Positions 8,760 to 19,100 of a stretch of DNA of 64,000 nt are shown here, in pieces. Within the stretch, counting starts at the first letter, position 1. Each line of letters starts with the position of its first letter. Location: positions 62,001 to 126,000 of the forward strand of contig OY780938.1 of the NCBI GenBank assembly GCA_963676045.1, given 5' to 3'. The translations under genes were made by a program, and so were the position numbers. Under the pieces are notes generated by a model that was not told where the DNA came from, made no database searches, and saw nothing but the letters and a program-made list of their open reading frames with translations. Source of the stretch: Methanogranum sp963676045 (GTDB taxonomy: Archaea > Thermoplasmatota > Thermoplasmata > Methanomassiliicoccales > Methanomethylophilaceae).

Positions 8760-10568
8760 ATGTTCTTCAAAGCGCAGGCCATTGCCAAGTCATTCGGACC
8801 TGTAAAGGTGCTCAAGGATGTCAGTCTCCAGATCAATGAGGGGGACAGCATCGGCCTCATCGGTATCAACGGCGCGGGTAAGAGCACATTTCTGAAGATA
8901 TTGCTTGGACAGGAGAAGCCGGATACAGGTGAGCTGATAATCAATACCAACCGTGTTGGATATCTCGAGCAGTTCGCCGAATCATCGCCTGATGTAACCG
9001 TCAGGGATGTGTTGGGCCGTCCATATGGCCATATCGAGAACATCCGCAAGAGGATGAGGGAGATAGAGGAGATGATGGCTTGTGGTGCGGAGATGGATTG
9101 GAACGCCATCGCATCAGAGTATTCTCAATTGGAGAAGGACCTCGCATTGAATGATATGAAGGATGAGAAGAATCTCATCAAGGCCCTCAAGAAGGTCGGG
9201 CTATCCGAGAATATGATGGACCGTTCTATGGAATCCCTCTCTGGGGGAGAAAGGACCAAGGTCATGCTTTCCCGTATACTTGTACAAGCAGATGAATGCG
9301 ACATATTGATAATGGATGAGCCGACGTCCCATCTGGATATAGATACAGTGGAATGGCTCGAGGATTATCTTCTGAAGACACATTGCTCCGTTTTGGTGAT
9401 AAGCCATGACAGGTATTTCCTGGATAAGATCGCGATCCGCATGTTGGAGATAGACCATGGGAAGAGCAGGGAATACAAGGGCAATTATACCGATTTCATA
9501 ACAAAGAAGATGTTGGACCTCGACCGCATGGAGAAGGAATACAAGAAGTACGCCTCGCAGAAGAAGAGACAGGAAGAGATCGTCGATCAGCTTCACAAGG
9601 ATCAGTGGTACATGACCACCCATAAGACGCGTGAGAAACTCATAGCGAAGATGGACGAGAAGGAGAAGCCTGAGACCAACAAAGAGATAACCGTGAAGAT
9701 ACAGGCCGCTCCCAAATCGGGTAAGAATGTCATAACAACGAAGGACCTATCGGTCGAGTTGGGAGGCAGGACCATACTGGAACATGTCGATCTCGACATA
9801 CACAAAGGCGACAAGGTAGGCATATTCGGTGCCAACGGAGAAGGCAAGTCCACATTGTTGAAGGCAATACTCGAGGAGATACCCAGCAAAGGAGAGCTTT
9901 GGGTGGCTCCAGGCGCGAAGATCGGATACTATTCCCAGCATCATGATTGTCTGGATCTCAGGTTGACCGCAGAGGAACAGCTTCTGATGTTGGTAGGAAA
10001 GGATCGGAGGGGCGACGCAAGGCAGATGCTCGCGAGGATGCTGCTATTCGGAGATGAGGTCGACAAGCCTATGAAGATGCTCTCCGGAGGGCAGAGGGCA
10101 CGTGTGGCATTGTCCATGATGTTACTGGATGAGACCAATCTTTTGATCTTGGATGAGCCGACCAATTATCTCGATATACCGGCGAAGCATGCCGTAGAGG
10201 AAGCTCTTGTGGAATATGATGGAACTATAATCGTTGTTACTCACGACAGATATTTCCTCGATACCGTTTGTACAAGCACAATAGAGGTCAAGGATGGCAC
10301 GGCGATCATGCGTTCTGGTACTTATTCCGAGGCCAAAGGCAGACCTAATGTCAAAGAAGTGGTCATGGATGCTGATGAGTACAGGGTCATATCTCCTTTC
10401 ACAAATTGGGCATTAGGAAGGAAATTCGTAAAGGGCGAGCGCATACTGATAACGCCTGCAGAGGTAGTAAGTTATCAATGGGCATTGGACCAAGGCAAAT
10501 TAAAGAAGACCGGAGGTCGTCAGAGGAAGAAGGTCAATGTCTCAGACGAGGAAAATGATGATGAGTGA
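8760..10568 (+). CDS. ABC-F family ATPase (two ABC domains, soluble)
   Basis: A soluble protein with two ABC ATPase domains and no membrane segments, typical of ABC-F factors that act on ribosomes. Domain 1 has Walker A GINGAGKST (residues 35-43), signature LSGGERTKV and Walker B LIMDEPTSHLD. A charged linker rich in Lys/Glu follows. Domain 2 has Walker A GANGEGKST, signature LSGGQRARV and Walker B LILDEPTNYLD. A basic C-terminal tail (GGRQRKKVNV) may touch RNA. The frame is open from 8718, which would overlap the preceding gene. I choose the ATG at 8760 because MFFKAQAIAKSFG fits the start of the first ABC domain. The translational or resistance role is family inference. Confidence 0.9.
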   Translation: MFFKAQAIAKSFGPVKVLKDVSLQINEGDSIGLIGINGAGKSTFLKILLGQEKPDTGELIINTNRVGYLEQFAESSPDVTVRDVLGRPYGHIENIRKRMREIEEMMACGAEMDWNAIASEYSQLEKDLALNDMKDEKNLIKALKKVGLSENMMDRSMESLSGGERTKVMLSRILVQADECDILIMDEPTSHLDIDTVEWLEDYLLKTHCSVLVISHDRYFLDKIAIRMLEIDHGKSREYKGNYTDFITKKMLDLDRMEKEYKKYASQKKRQEEIVDQLHKDQWYMTTHKTREKLIAKMDEKEKPETNKEITVKIQAAPKSGKNVITTKDLSVELGGRTILEHVDLDIHKGDKVGIFGANGEGKSTLLKAILEEIPSKGELWVAPGAKIGYYSQHHDCLDLRLTAEEQLLMLVGKDRRGDARQMLARMLLFGDEVDKPMKMLSGGQRARVALSMMLLDETNLLILDEPTNYLDIPAKHAVEEALVEYDGTIIVVTHDRYFLDTVCTSTIEVKDGTAIMRSGTYSEAKGRPNVKEVVMDADEYRVISPFTNWALGRKFVKGERILITPAEVVSYQWALDQGKLKKTGGRQRKKVNVSDEENDDE

Positions 10569-10665
10569 TACAATCGTTTTTCATTACAATCGATCGATCC
10601 AAATCTATACTTTCAATACCTTTTTTTACTATTAGCGTAATTAACTGTGGGGGCGCCAGAGAAGG

Positions 10666-12393
10666 ATGGAAGAGTCAGTTTTGCTTTTGAACATGACGTT
10701 GCTTCTCTCTGTAGGTGCCATTTGTACAGTTATATTTAAAAAATTGAAGATGCCGACCATAATCGGATATCTTGCCACAGGTATAATCTTGGCTAGCTAT
10801 TGGGCATCCCAATCTGAGGATTCTCAACTCGTTGTTGAGATCCTATCCGACCTGGGTATGGTATTCTTGATGTTCTGCATAGGTATGGAACTGAATATCA
10901 AGAAGATCCGTAAGAGCGGAATGTTCGCTCTAATGGTCGTGATGATCCAGGTGCCGATAATGATCTTGGGCGGATACATATTCGGTATGTTGATGGGATG
11001 GGACTCCATTCAGTGCATATTCTTCGGCGCAATAATATCTGGTTCCAGTACGGCAGTCGTTACCGCCGTCCTTGCAGAGACAGATAAGCTCAATAGGGAA
11101 GAGGCTGAGACGATAATCCTCATAACTGTTATAGAGGACGTTGCCCAGGTAATAATCCTTTCAATGACCTCGCCTTTGCTGGTTGGGTCCTCGATGAACC
11201 TAGGTTCAATACTATGGATGCTTTTGATCATAGTTCTCTTCATGGCAGGATCGATGGTCCTAGGCCTGATATTCATACCAAAGATATTGGATTGGATAGG
11301 CGACAAGATGCCAGAGGAAGTGCTATTGGTTTCTGCTCTGGGTATGTGTTTTGCCCTATCTTTGTTATCAGTGGTCGTAGGCATGTCGATGGCCATCGGC
11401 GCATTCCTCATGGGTGTCATTGTTTCGCAGTCCCATACTGCAAAGTCTATCGAACATGACGTAAGTCCGATGAAAAATATATTCATGGGTATATTCTTCA
11501 TATCCGTAGGATTGAAGATATTCCCGGATAGCATCATAGATAACATCCTGCTGATCATATTGTTCTTTGCGGCCTATGGTTTCTTGAAGACATTGAGTGT
11601 ATTCGTTGCATTCTTCATCGGGAACAAGAGCATGCGGCTTGGTTTCATATCCTCGGTCAGTCTGGTGGCGATGGGCGAATTCGCATTCATCATCTCGAAG
11701 GAGGCATATGATGCGGGCGTCATATCGCAGAGTGTATACACATCGGTAATAGGTGCGGCATTGCTGTCGATGATAATGCTGCCTATAATATCCAAGCATT
11801 CTGACTTGATATGCGACAAGGTCGAGGAGTACAGTCCGAGTTTCGTTTACAACACCTTCAGGAAGGCTGAGAAATTCAGAAGCGACCAGTATGCGAAGAT
11901 GGCATTGTCTTCCAAGGCAACCGCTGACAAGTTCAAGAGGAACTTGACATTGGCCTATTTGGAAGCGGTCGTATTGGTCGTCATGATAATAGTGTTCTTC
12001 TTCGCGACACCAGGCATGGCCCAGTTCCTATATGATGCGGTCGCGCCGTTCTCATATAATGATTGTTACACATTGATCCTGATGATGGAATTCATCGCCC
12101 TTATGATACCATTGTATCTGATTGTGAAGAATGTCAAGTTCGCTGAGAAGGTAATGTTGGATATCGAAAGGAAGGCCGTCAATATGGGCATGGGGGATCT
12201 GGACAGCAGAGTGTCAAGATTCTACAAGGAGATGGTAAAGGTCAATACCTGGATGATAGTCCTTCTATTGGATTTCCTGATCCTGTTCATAATGCCTGTC
12301 AACGTCGATTTCTGGACACATGTGTTCGTTGTGTTGTTTGGTGCAGGTTGTATAATATTCCTTTATTTCATCAAGTATTGGAGAAGGAATTGA
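10666..12393 (+). CDS. Cation:proton antiporter, CPA2 family
   Basis: A 575-residue membrane protein with about 12-14 hydrophobic helices. It has CPA2 features: the start MTLLLSVGAICTVIFKKLKMPTI with the early IIGYLATGI helix, the discontinuous-helix region GAIISGSSTAVV, and the second half KNIFMGIFFISVGLKI. Members exchange Na+ or K+ for H+ and support pH and salt balance. There is no TrkA-N/RCK domain at the C-terminus, so direct nucleotide control is unlikely. It is a single gene with its own spacer, ending before a pair of hairpins. Ion specificity cannot be read from sequence alone. Confidence 0.85.
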   Translation: MEESVLLLNMTLLLSVGAICTVIFKKLKMPTIIGYLATGIILASYWASQSEDSQLVVEILSDLGMVFLMFCIGMELNIKKIRKSGMFALMVVMIQVPIMILGGYIFGMLMGWDSIQCIFFGAIISGSSTAVVTAVLAETDKLNREEAETIILITVIEDVAQVIILSMTSPLLVGSSMNLGSILWMLLIIVLFMAGSMVLGLIFIPKILDWIGDKMPEEVLLVSALGMCFALSLLSVVVGMSMAIGAFLMGVIVSQSHTAKSIEHDVSPMKNIFMGIFFISVGLKIFPDSIIDNILLIILFFAAYGFLKTLSVFVAFFIGNKSMRLGFISSVSLVAMGEFAFIISKEAYDAGVISQSVYTSVIGAALLSMIMLPIISKHSDLICDKVEEYSPSFVYNTFRKAEKFRSDQYAKMALSSKATADKFKRNLTLAYLEAVVLVVMIIVFFFATPGMAQFLYDAVAPFSYNDCYTLILMMEFIALMIPLYLIVKNVKFAEKVMLDIERKAVNMGMGDLDSRVSRFYKEMVKVNTWMIVLLLDFLILFIMPVNVDFWTHVFVVLFGAGCIIFLYFIKYWRRN

Positions 12394-12401
12394 GGATTTA
12401 C

Positions 12402-12424
12402 GAACTCCGCATTTAATGGAGTTC
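12402..12424 (+). terminator. Hairpin GAACTCC-N9-GGAGTTC after the antiporter
   Basis: A perfect 7-bp inverted repeat begins 9 bp after the antiporter stop codon and is followed by an A/T-rich tract. Together with the hairpin at 12451-12466 it separates two convergent genes. Confidence 0.55.
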
Positions 12425-12450
12425 AAGTAAAAATTAAAAAATTGTTGTTT

Positions 12451-12466
12451 CCGGTCGTCAGACCGG
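12451..12466 (-). terminator. Hairpin CCGGTC-gtca-GACCGG
   Basis: A perfect 6-bp GC-rich stem lies between the antiporter (+) and the homocitrate-synthase-family gene (-). On the minus strand it is followed by AAACAACAATTTTTTAATTTTT, giving a T-tract, so it probably ends the minus-strand transcript. Confidence 0.6.
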
Positions 12467-12479
12467 TAAGATGTTATCT

Positions 12480-13661
12480 TCAGTTCTCGTCATCAAAGGG
12501 GTCGTCGCCCTTTTTGAGATTGTTGTATATAACAACAAGTTCATCCTCTGAGATGCTGCGGTGAAGTTTGACGGCATATCTTCTGACCCAATCCAAAAGT
12601 ATCACGGCATCCTCATCATTGAGGGTTATGCCTTTGTCTTTCAATTTGGTCACAAGCGTGTTCCTTCCGGAATGCTTTCCTATGACGATCTTCCTTTCCA
12701 ATCCCATCTCTTCTGGATCGTATGGCTCGTAATTCTTTGCATCTTTTATGATGCCGTCCGCATGTATCCCGGCTTCATGTGCAAAGCAGTTGCTTCCCAA
12801 GAAAGGTTTGGATACAGGTATCGGCCTGTTGGCGGCGACCGATACGAACTCTGCCAAAGGCTTGAGCTTCAATGGGTCTATTCCGAAATCCTTTCCGTAA
12901 AGATGCTTCGCAGACATTACGACCTCTTCGAGTGGTGCATTTCCGGACCTTTCTCCGATTCCCATGACGGTCGTGCTTGCGAATTTGGCACCAGCCATCA
13001 TACCTGCCATGCAGTTTGCAGTTGCCATGCCGAAATCATCGTGGGTGTGCATCTCTACATCGATCTTCACGGTGTCTATGACTCTCTTAACCCTGTTGTA
13101 GCAGTTGAATGGCGTTTCCCTTCCAATCGTGTCGCAGTATCTGAATCTGTCAGCGCCAGCATCTTTTGCGGTCTGCGCGAATTTGATGAGGAAATCGATA
13201 TCTGCACGTGAAGCGTCCTCTGCATTGCACGATACATAGAGGCCGTGGGCCTTGGCATGCTCGACACTGTCAATGATCTTTTCCAGCACCCATTCTCTGC
13301 TCTTTTTCAATTTGTTCTCTATGTGGATGTCTGATGAAGACATGGATATTGCGACGGAATCGACCTCGCATTCGATACTGGTATCAATGTCGTGGATATC
13401 CGCTCTGTTCCATCCGAGGATAGAAGCATTGAGCTCCATGTGAGCGATGTGCTTTACAGCCTTCTTTTCATCTGCGCCCATGGTAGGTATGCCGGCTTCG
13501 ATCTGTTGTACGCCCGCATCGTCCATAAGCTGAGCAATCCTGTATTTCTCTACATTCGAGAATACGATACCTGCCGTCTGCTCACCATCCCGGAGGGTGG
13601 TGTCGCAAGCCACAAGCTCATATTTATCCAGGATCCGCTTGACCTCATTGTAGCTTTTCAT
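12480..13661 (-). CDS. Homocitrate / isopropylmalate / citramalate synthase family protein
   Basis: A 393-residue TIM-barrel acyl-transferase of the LeuA/NifV/AksA superfamily, which condenses acetyl-CoA with a 2-oxo acid. Visible landmarks are CDTTLRDGEQTAG at the start of the barrel, the metal-binding HTHDDFGMATAN, GIGERSGNAPLEE, and FAHEAGIHADGI. The LeuA regulatory C-terminal domain is missing, as in NifV and AksA enzymes. In methanogens AksA makes homocitrate for coenzyme B side-chain synthesis, so that role is attractive, but the substrate cannot be fixed from sequence. An isocitrate/isopropylmalate-dehydrogenase-family gene lies 15 kb away (28592), not linked as an operon. Confidence 0.88.
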   Translation of the reverse strand: MKSYNEVKRILDKYELVACDTTLRDGEQTAGIVFSNVEKYRIAQLMDDAGVQQIEAGIPTMGADEKKAVKHIAHMELNASILGWNRADIHDIDTSIECEVDSVAISMSSSDIHIENKLKKSREWVLEKIIDSVEHAKAHGLYVSCNAEDASRADIDFLIKFAQTAKDAGADRFRYCDTIGRETPFNCYNRVKRVIDTVKIDVEMHTHDDFGMATANCMAGMMAGAKFASTTVMGIGERSGNAPLEEVVMSAKHLYGKDFGIDPLKLKPLAEFVSVAANRPIPVSKPFLGSNCFAHEAGIHADGIIKDAKNYEPYDPEEMGLERKIVIGKHSGRNTLVTKLKDKGITLNDEDAVILLDWVRRYAVKLHRSISEDELVVIYNNLKKGDDPFDDEN

Positions 13662-13801
13662 TTCTATTCCTCATTTTTAGCCCTGTTCTGGGCCGAAAAC
13701 GTCCATTCAAAATTGAACGAACCTAATTGTAAAATATTATTCTTAAACGTTTTCCTTGACAAACTGTTCATTTGTCTAATACACTTTAAGAAAGGCGATA
13801 T

Positions 13802-14839
13802 TTAGACTTTATAACGTAGAATAGCGCCCATTCCTCCTAGTGATGCGAGCGATCTTCCGCCATCATGTTGTTCGGATACGACAAGGATATTCCCCTTTTG
13901 GGATTCGACTGTTTTCACTATGTGGTCAAGGTCCTGTTCCCTTAATTTGGAATCTAATATCAGAAGTGTCTCCACGGCACCAGAGGTAGCTGCATTCTCT
14001 ATCTCCTTCGGGCCGTATGTGGCCAATCCATCCTTGCCGATCTCGGCCATCAGTTTTTCCACGGCCTCCATCTCCGCTCCGACAGCGGATTCCCGTAGTA
14101 TGTCTGCCCCCATGCCGGTCTTGATAAGCTCATTCACTCCAGCCATTCCGCACTGTCCCGTGTGGTATATGTGGACGCTTTTGAATTGAGGCTCATTCAG
14201 TTTTTTGAGGTCCTCTGCAAGCGATTCTTTCTCGAATCCAGGTCCAAGGAGCACAAGAGGCATGTTGGGTTCCATGAGCGGTCTTATCTTGTCGATGATC
14301 TCATCATGGTAGTTGTCTCCCTTGGTCTTCTCCTCATATTGCTTCCCAGACCTTCCGGATCTCAGGGTCGTTATCTCCTTCAATCCGAATTGCCTCAATA
14401 CTGCGATGGTGGCATCGTCCTGATCGAGGGATACGAAGATTATACGTGGTTTCCTCGTGTCATTGACGGCCCTTTCGAGTCTTTCCATCTGAGTCTCCCT
14501 CCAGTGGTCCTTGGAGAGTATGAGGCTGTCGCCTATCTCGAATATTAGCGTATGATGCTGTCCTACATCCTGCGGTCCCGACTCTATTGTCCCCAGTATC
14601 CTCAATCTGAGGTCATCTTCCGAGAATTCTATCTTCTCAGCGCGTATTCCCAAGATCATCCTCTTTTTTTCCATCTTTTCCGCTCTGAGCTTGTCCGCAG
14701 ATTTCTCTTCTCTGCGGGTCGTCGATGCGATCACAAGGTCCCCTGTCTCGATCACATTGTACAGATGCCACATGTCCTCATCTGTCTCCAACATCATCTT
14801 GATGCTGTTGGTTCCCGGGTCCTTGTCTAGGATTCGCAT
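13802..14839 (-). CDS. pelA: Pelota, mRNA surveillance and ribosome rescue factor
   Basis: A 345-residue archaeal Pelota/Dom34 homologue. It enters the empty A site of stalled ribosomes and, with an ABCE1 partner, splits them. The three-domain layout of the family is visible: an N-terminal Sm-like domain starting MRILDKDPGTNSIKMML, a central eRF1-like domain 2, and a C-terminal eRF1 domain 3-like part containing YGPKEIENAATSGAVETLL. Length is normal for the family. It is divergent from carA, and the shared 186-bp spacer contains a palindromic TATA element at 14906-14919. Confidence 0.95.
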   Translation of the reverse strand: MRILDKDPGTNSIKMMLETDEDMWHLYNVIETGDLVIASTTRREEKSADKLRAEKMEKKRMILGIRAEKIEFSEDDLRLRILGTIESGPQDVGQHHTLIFEIGDSLILSKDHWRETQMERLERAVNDTRKPRIIFVSLDQDDATIAVLRQFGLKEITTLRSGRSGKQYEEKTKGDNYHDEIIDKIRPLMEPNMPLVLLGPGFEKESLAEDLKKLNEPQFKSVHIYHTGQCGMAGVNELIKTGMGADILRESAVGAEMEAVEKLMAEIGKDGLATYGPKEIENAATSGAVETLLILDSKLREQDLDHIVKTVESQKGNILVVSEQHDGGRSLASLGGMGAILRYKV

Positions 14840-14905
14840 GTTTGGAATAAGTACATCAACCGATAATAATATTACATTTGCCTTGATTTTTCCCAGCTAA
14901 CACAA

Positions 14906-14919
14906 GGATTTATAAATCC
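14906..14919. promoter_or_regulatory. Palindromic TATA element GGATTTATAAATCC
   Basis: A perfect 14-bp palindrome with a TATA core lies in the divergent spacer between pelA and carA. Its symmetry means it reads as a TATA box on both strands. It is about 70 bp from the pelA start. A second TATA-like ATTAAATAC near 14993 is better placed for a short-leader carA transcript. Confidence 0.45.
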
Positions 14920-15025
14920 GAGTACAAAATAAGAGGGGTTGTCTAATTCTAGACATCAATTCTGATGGGTTGTTCTGAATAAACCCAATCCATTAAATAC
15001 AATCCTCAACTTAGAATTATCCTCA

Positions 15026-16111
15026 ATGGCACGCAGTTATTTGGTCCTTGAGGACGGGAGCGTATACGAAGGGGAGCCCTTCGGATATCAGTCTCTCGCA
15101 TTCGGTGAGGTTGTTTTCTCAACCGGTATGTGCGGTTATCAGGAAAGTTTGACGGATCCTTCGTTCCAGGGGCAGATACTCGTAATGACCTATCCATTGA
15201 TCGGCAATTACGGTATCAGTGATTCATTCTATCAATCCGAATCCATCCATGCCCGTGCACTCGTGGTGAGGGAGTACTGTAAGGAGCCTTCCAAGATGTA
15301 TGGTGGAAGGACATTGGATGATTTCCTTAAAAAATTCAAGATACCTGGTATATCGGGTATCGATACAAGGGACCTGGTCATCAAGATCAGGACAATGGGA
15401 ACATTGAAGGGAGCCGTCACCCAGGACAAGGACGGTATAGAGCAATTGATAAAGGAGCTCAAGAGGATGCCTGCACCCTCTGAGAGCAACCTCGTAGGGG
15501 AGGTCTCATGCAAGGAGATAAAGAGATACGGGAGCAACAAGGAGATCACCGTAGGTCTTCTCGATTGCGGTGAGAAATCAGGCATATTGAGGGACCTATC
15601 GTCCAGATACAATGTCGTAGTGTTCCCTTATGACACTCCTGCGGACGTCATCACAGAATCAAAGGTCAAAGGGGTGTTGCTATCGAATGGACCAGGCGAC
15701 CCATCCCATCCTGCAATAATCAACAACACGGCAAAGACCGTGAGGGAATTGTCCACACAGTTGCCGATATTCGGAATATGTTTCGGTAACCAGGTGACCG
15801 CATTGGCATTGGGCGGCAGCACTTACAAGCTGAAGTTCGGACACCGCGGATGCAATCAACCCGTCAAATACGAGGGAAGGGTCTACATAACATCGCAGAA
15901 CCATGGTTTCGCAGTCGATGAGAACAGCCTCGAGGGCACCGGTCTGATAGTTGACCAGGTTAATGTCAATGATAACACAGTAGAAGGTCTGAAGCATGAG
16001 GATCTGCCGATATTCACTGTGCAGTATCATCCGGAAGCATCGCCGGGTCCATGGGACACATCATTCCTGTTCGATAAGTTCGGTAAGGTAATCAAGGAGG
16101 GACATCTGTGA
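15026..16111 (+). CDS. carA: Carbamoyl-phosphate synthase small (glutaminase) subunit
   Basis: This subunit hydrolyses glutamine and passes ammonia to CarB to make carbamoyl phosphate for pyrimidine and arginine synthesis. The N-terminal CPSase small-subunit domain (about residues 1-140, with YEGEPFGYQSLAFGEVVFST) is followed by a class I glutamine amidotransferase domain. The nucleophile is in GICFGNQ and the His/Glu pair in VQYHPEASPGP. The 361-residue length is normal. The start ATG lies about 30 bp after a TATA-like ATTAAATAC, implying a short or absent leader. Its stop codon overlaps the carB start (GTGA), so the two are translationally coupled. Confidence 0.96.
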   Translation: MARSYLVLEDGSVYEGEPFGYQSLAFGEVVFSTGMCGYQESLTDPSFQGQILVMTYPLIGNYGISDSFYQSESIHARALVVREYCKEPSKMYGGRTLDDFLKKFKIPGISGIDTRDLVIKIRTMGTLKGAVTQDKDGIEQLIKELKRMPAPSESNLVGEVSCKEIKRYGSNKEITVGLLDCGEKSGILRDLSSRYNVVVFPYDTPADVITESKVKGVLLSNGPGDPSHPAIINNTAKTVRELSTQLPIFGICFGNQVTALALGGSTYKLKFGHRGCNQPVKYEGRVYITSQNHGFAVDENSLEGTGLIVDQVNVNDNTVEGLKHEDLPIFTVQYHPEASPGPWDTSFLFDKFGKVIKEGHL

Positions 16112-19100
16112 GAAAGAATTACAAGAAACTGATGGTCATAGGTTCAGGTCCCATAATCATAGGACAGGCGGCGGAGTTCGATTTCTCCGGTACTCAGGCA
16201 TGCCGTTCACTCCGCGAGGAAGGATACGAGACCGTTCTAGTGAATTCGAATCCTGCAACGATACAGACGGATGCGGACACCGCGGACAGCGTCTACATAG
16301 AACCCCTTCAGGCGGACATAGTGGTCAAGATAATCGAGAAGGAAGGTGTCGACGGCATAGTATCGGGAATGGGCGGGCAGACTGCGTTGAACATATGCTC
16401 GGAGCTTGCAGAATCAGGCGAGCTCGATAGATTGGGTGTGAAGCTTGTAGGTACACAGCCCGATGCGATAGAGATGTCCGAGGACCGTGAACTGTTCAAA
16501 GAGACGATGGAGAGGATAGGGGAACCTGTACCTCTAAGCAGAAGCGTGAACACGATACAGGAGGCATTGGAGGCCGTCAAGGTCATAGGGAAATATCCAG
16601 TTCTTGTGCGTCCTGCATTCACATTGGGAGGTACCGGAGGAGGTATCGCATACAGCGAGGGAGAGCTCATGGAGATATGTGCCAGAGGTCTCGCGTATTC
16701 CCGTATTCATCAGGTACTGATAGAGGAGAGCGTCCTGGGATGGAAGGAACTCGAGTATGAGGTCATGAGGGACTCCAATGATAATTGCATAATCGTGTGC
16801 AACATGGAGAATCTCGATGCGATGGGAATACACACAGGTGAGTCCATCGTTGTGGCACCTCTGCTTACGATATCAGATAAGGACCATCAGCGTCTGAGGA
16901 CGGCATCGTTGAAGATAATACGCGCACTCGGGATAGAGGGAGGATGCAATGTACAATACGCGTTGAATCCTGAGAATAGCGAATACAGGGTCATAGAGGT
17001 CAATCCCCGTGTGTCCCGTTCATCCGCATTGGCATCTAAGGCCACAGGATATCCGATAGCACGTGTGGCCACGAAGATCGCGGTAGGATACACCCTCGAT
17101 GAGATACCAAACAGGATCACTGGCACTACGTTCGCCGCTTTCGAGCCTGCGATAGATTATGTGGTAGTGAAGATACCCCGTTGGCCCTTCGATAAGTTCC
17201 GTACCGTAGACAGGCATCTGGGAACACAGATGAAGTCCACTGGGGAGATGATGTCCATCGGACGTACGTTCGAGGAGGCACTTCTGAAAGGACTCAGGTC
17301 CTTGGAGATCGGTGTTAAAGGATTGGACCGCATCGAGATGAACGATGAGGAACTCATAGACGAGTTGAAACATGCTACCGACAGGCGTATCTTCGCGATA
17401 GGAGAGGCCATCAGGAAAGGATGGAAGATCGAGAAGATAGCAGAACTCGCACAGTGGGACGAGTTCTTCGTTAGGAAATTGAAGAACATCGTCGACATGG
17501 AGAACAGGCTCGCCAATGAGCCCATGACGAAGGATCTGATGGAGACCGCAAAACGTATGGGATTCTCCGATGATACCATCGGCGACCTCACGAAGAAGAA
17601 TTGTCTGGAGATCCGCAAGATAAGGAAGGACATGGGCATAGTTCCAGTTTATAAGATGGTCGACACGTGTGCAGCCGAATTCAAGGCCGAGACCCCATAT
17701 TTCTATTCAACATACGCAAAGAACACAGAGGCGGTCGCAAGATCCGATAAGAAGAAGGTCGTCCTGATAGGAAGCGGCCCGATAAGGATAGGACAGGGCA
17801 TAGAGTTCGATTATTGTTGTGTGCACGGTGTTATGGCGCTTCAGGAAGAAGGCGTCGAGGCGATAATAATAAACAACAATCCTGAGACCGTATCTACAGA
17901 TTACGATATATCCGATCGTCTCTACTTCGATCCATTGGATCTCGAGGACGTCCTGAACGTCATCGAGTACGAGGATGCAGACGGCGTGATATGCCAGTAC
18001 GGCGGACAGACCAGTGTCAATCTGGCCTTGGACCTCGAAAAAGCACTGGTAGGTACAAAGACGAAGGTGCTGGGCACCACTCCGGATCAGATGGATGTCG
18101 CAGAGGATAGGAGAAGGTTCTCAAAACTCATGGACGATCTAGGCATAAGACAGCCAAGGTCCGGCACAGGTTATTCTTTCGATGAGGCGAAGGCCATCGC
18201 AGAGGAGATAGGATATCCAGTCCTTGTAAGGCCATCATACGTCCTCGGAGGGCGTGCGATGGAGATCGTCTATTCCACTGACGAGTTGAAGACATACGTC
18301 GATACAGCAGTGAAGGTCTCCAGGCATCACCCGATATTGATAGACAAATATCTCACCGAGGCCATAGAGATCGATATCGATACGATATGCGACCAGAATG
18401 ATGTATACATAGGGGGCATAATGGAACACGTCGAATATGCCGGATGCCATTCTGGAGATGCGACGATGGTCCTTCCGCCATTCACCTTGAGCAAGGACAT
18501 AATCGACAGGATGGTGGAGATAACCAAACAGGTCGCTCTGGCACTCAAGATAAAAGGCCTAATGAATCTGCAGCTTGCAGTGAAGGGTGGCGAGGTCTAC
18601 ATGATCGAGGCAAACCCGAGGGCATCGCGTACCGTTCCATTCATATCGAAGGCGACAGGCATACCTCTTGCTAAGATCGGGGTCAAGATCATGTTAGGGA
18701 AGACCCTAAAGGACTTCGGTCTATCTGGATACAGGTCAATAGATCATTTCGCTGTCAAGGCATCAGTGTTCCCCTTCCTAAAATTACCAGGTGTCGATTC
18801 CATATTGACGCCGGAGATGAAGTCCACAGGAGAGGTAATGGGAATAGACGAGGATTTCGATATCGCATGTTATAAGGCGCTCACCGCAGCCGGTAACTGT
18901 CTGCCCACTGAAGGTGGGGTCTACATAACCGTCAACAATTCCGACAAGGAACGCGTCTTGCCGATAGCGAAAGAGCTCAGCCAGATGGGATTCACGATAT
19001 ACGCCACAAAAGGAACCTCCACATATCTCAGGGAGCATGGTGTCGAGACCATGACCGTCTTCAAGATCGATGACAACATGAGTCCGAATGCAATAGGGCT

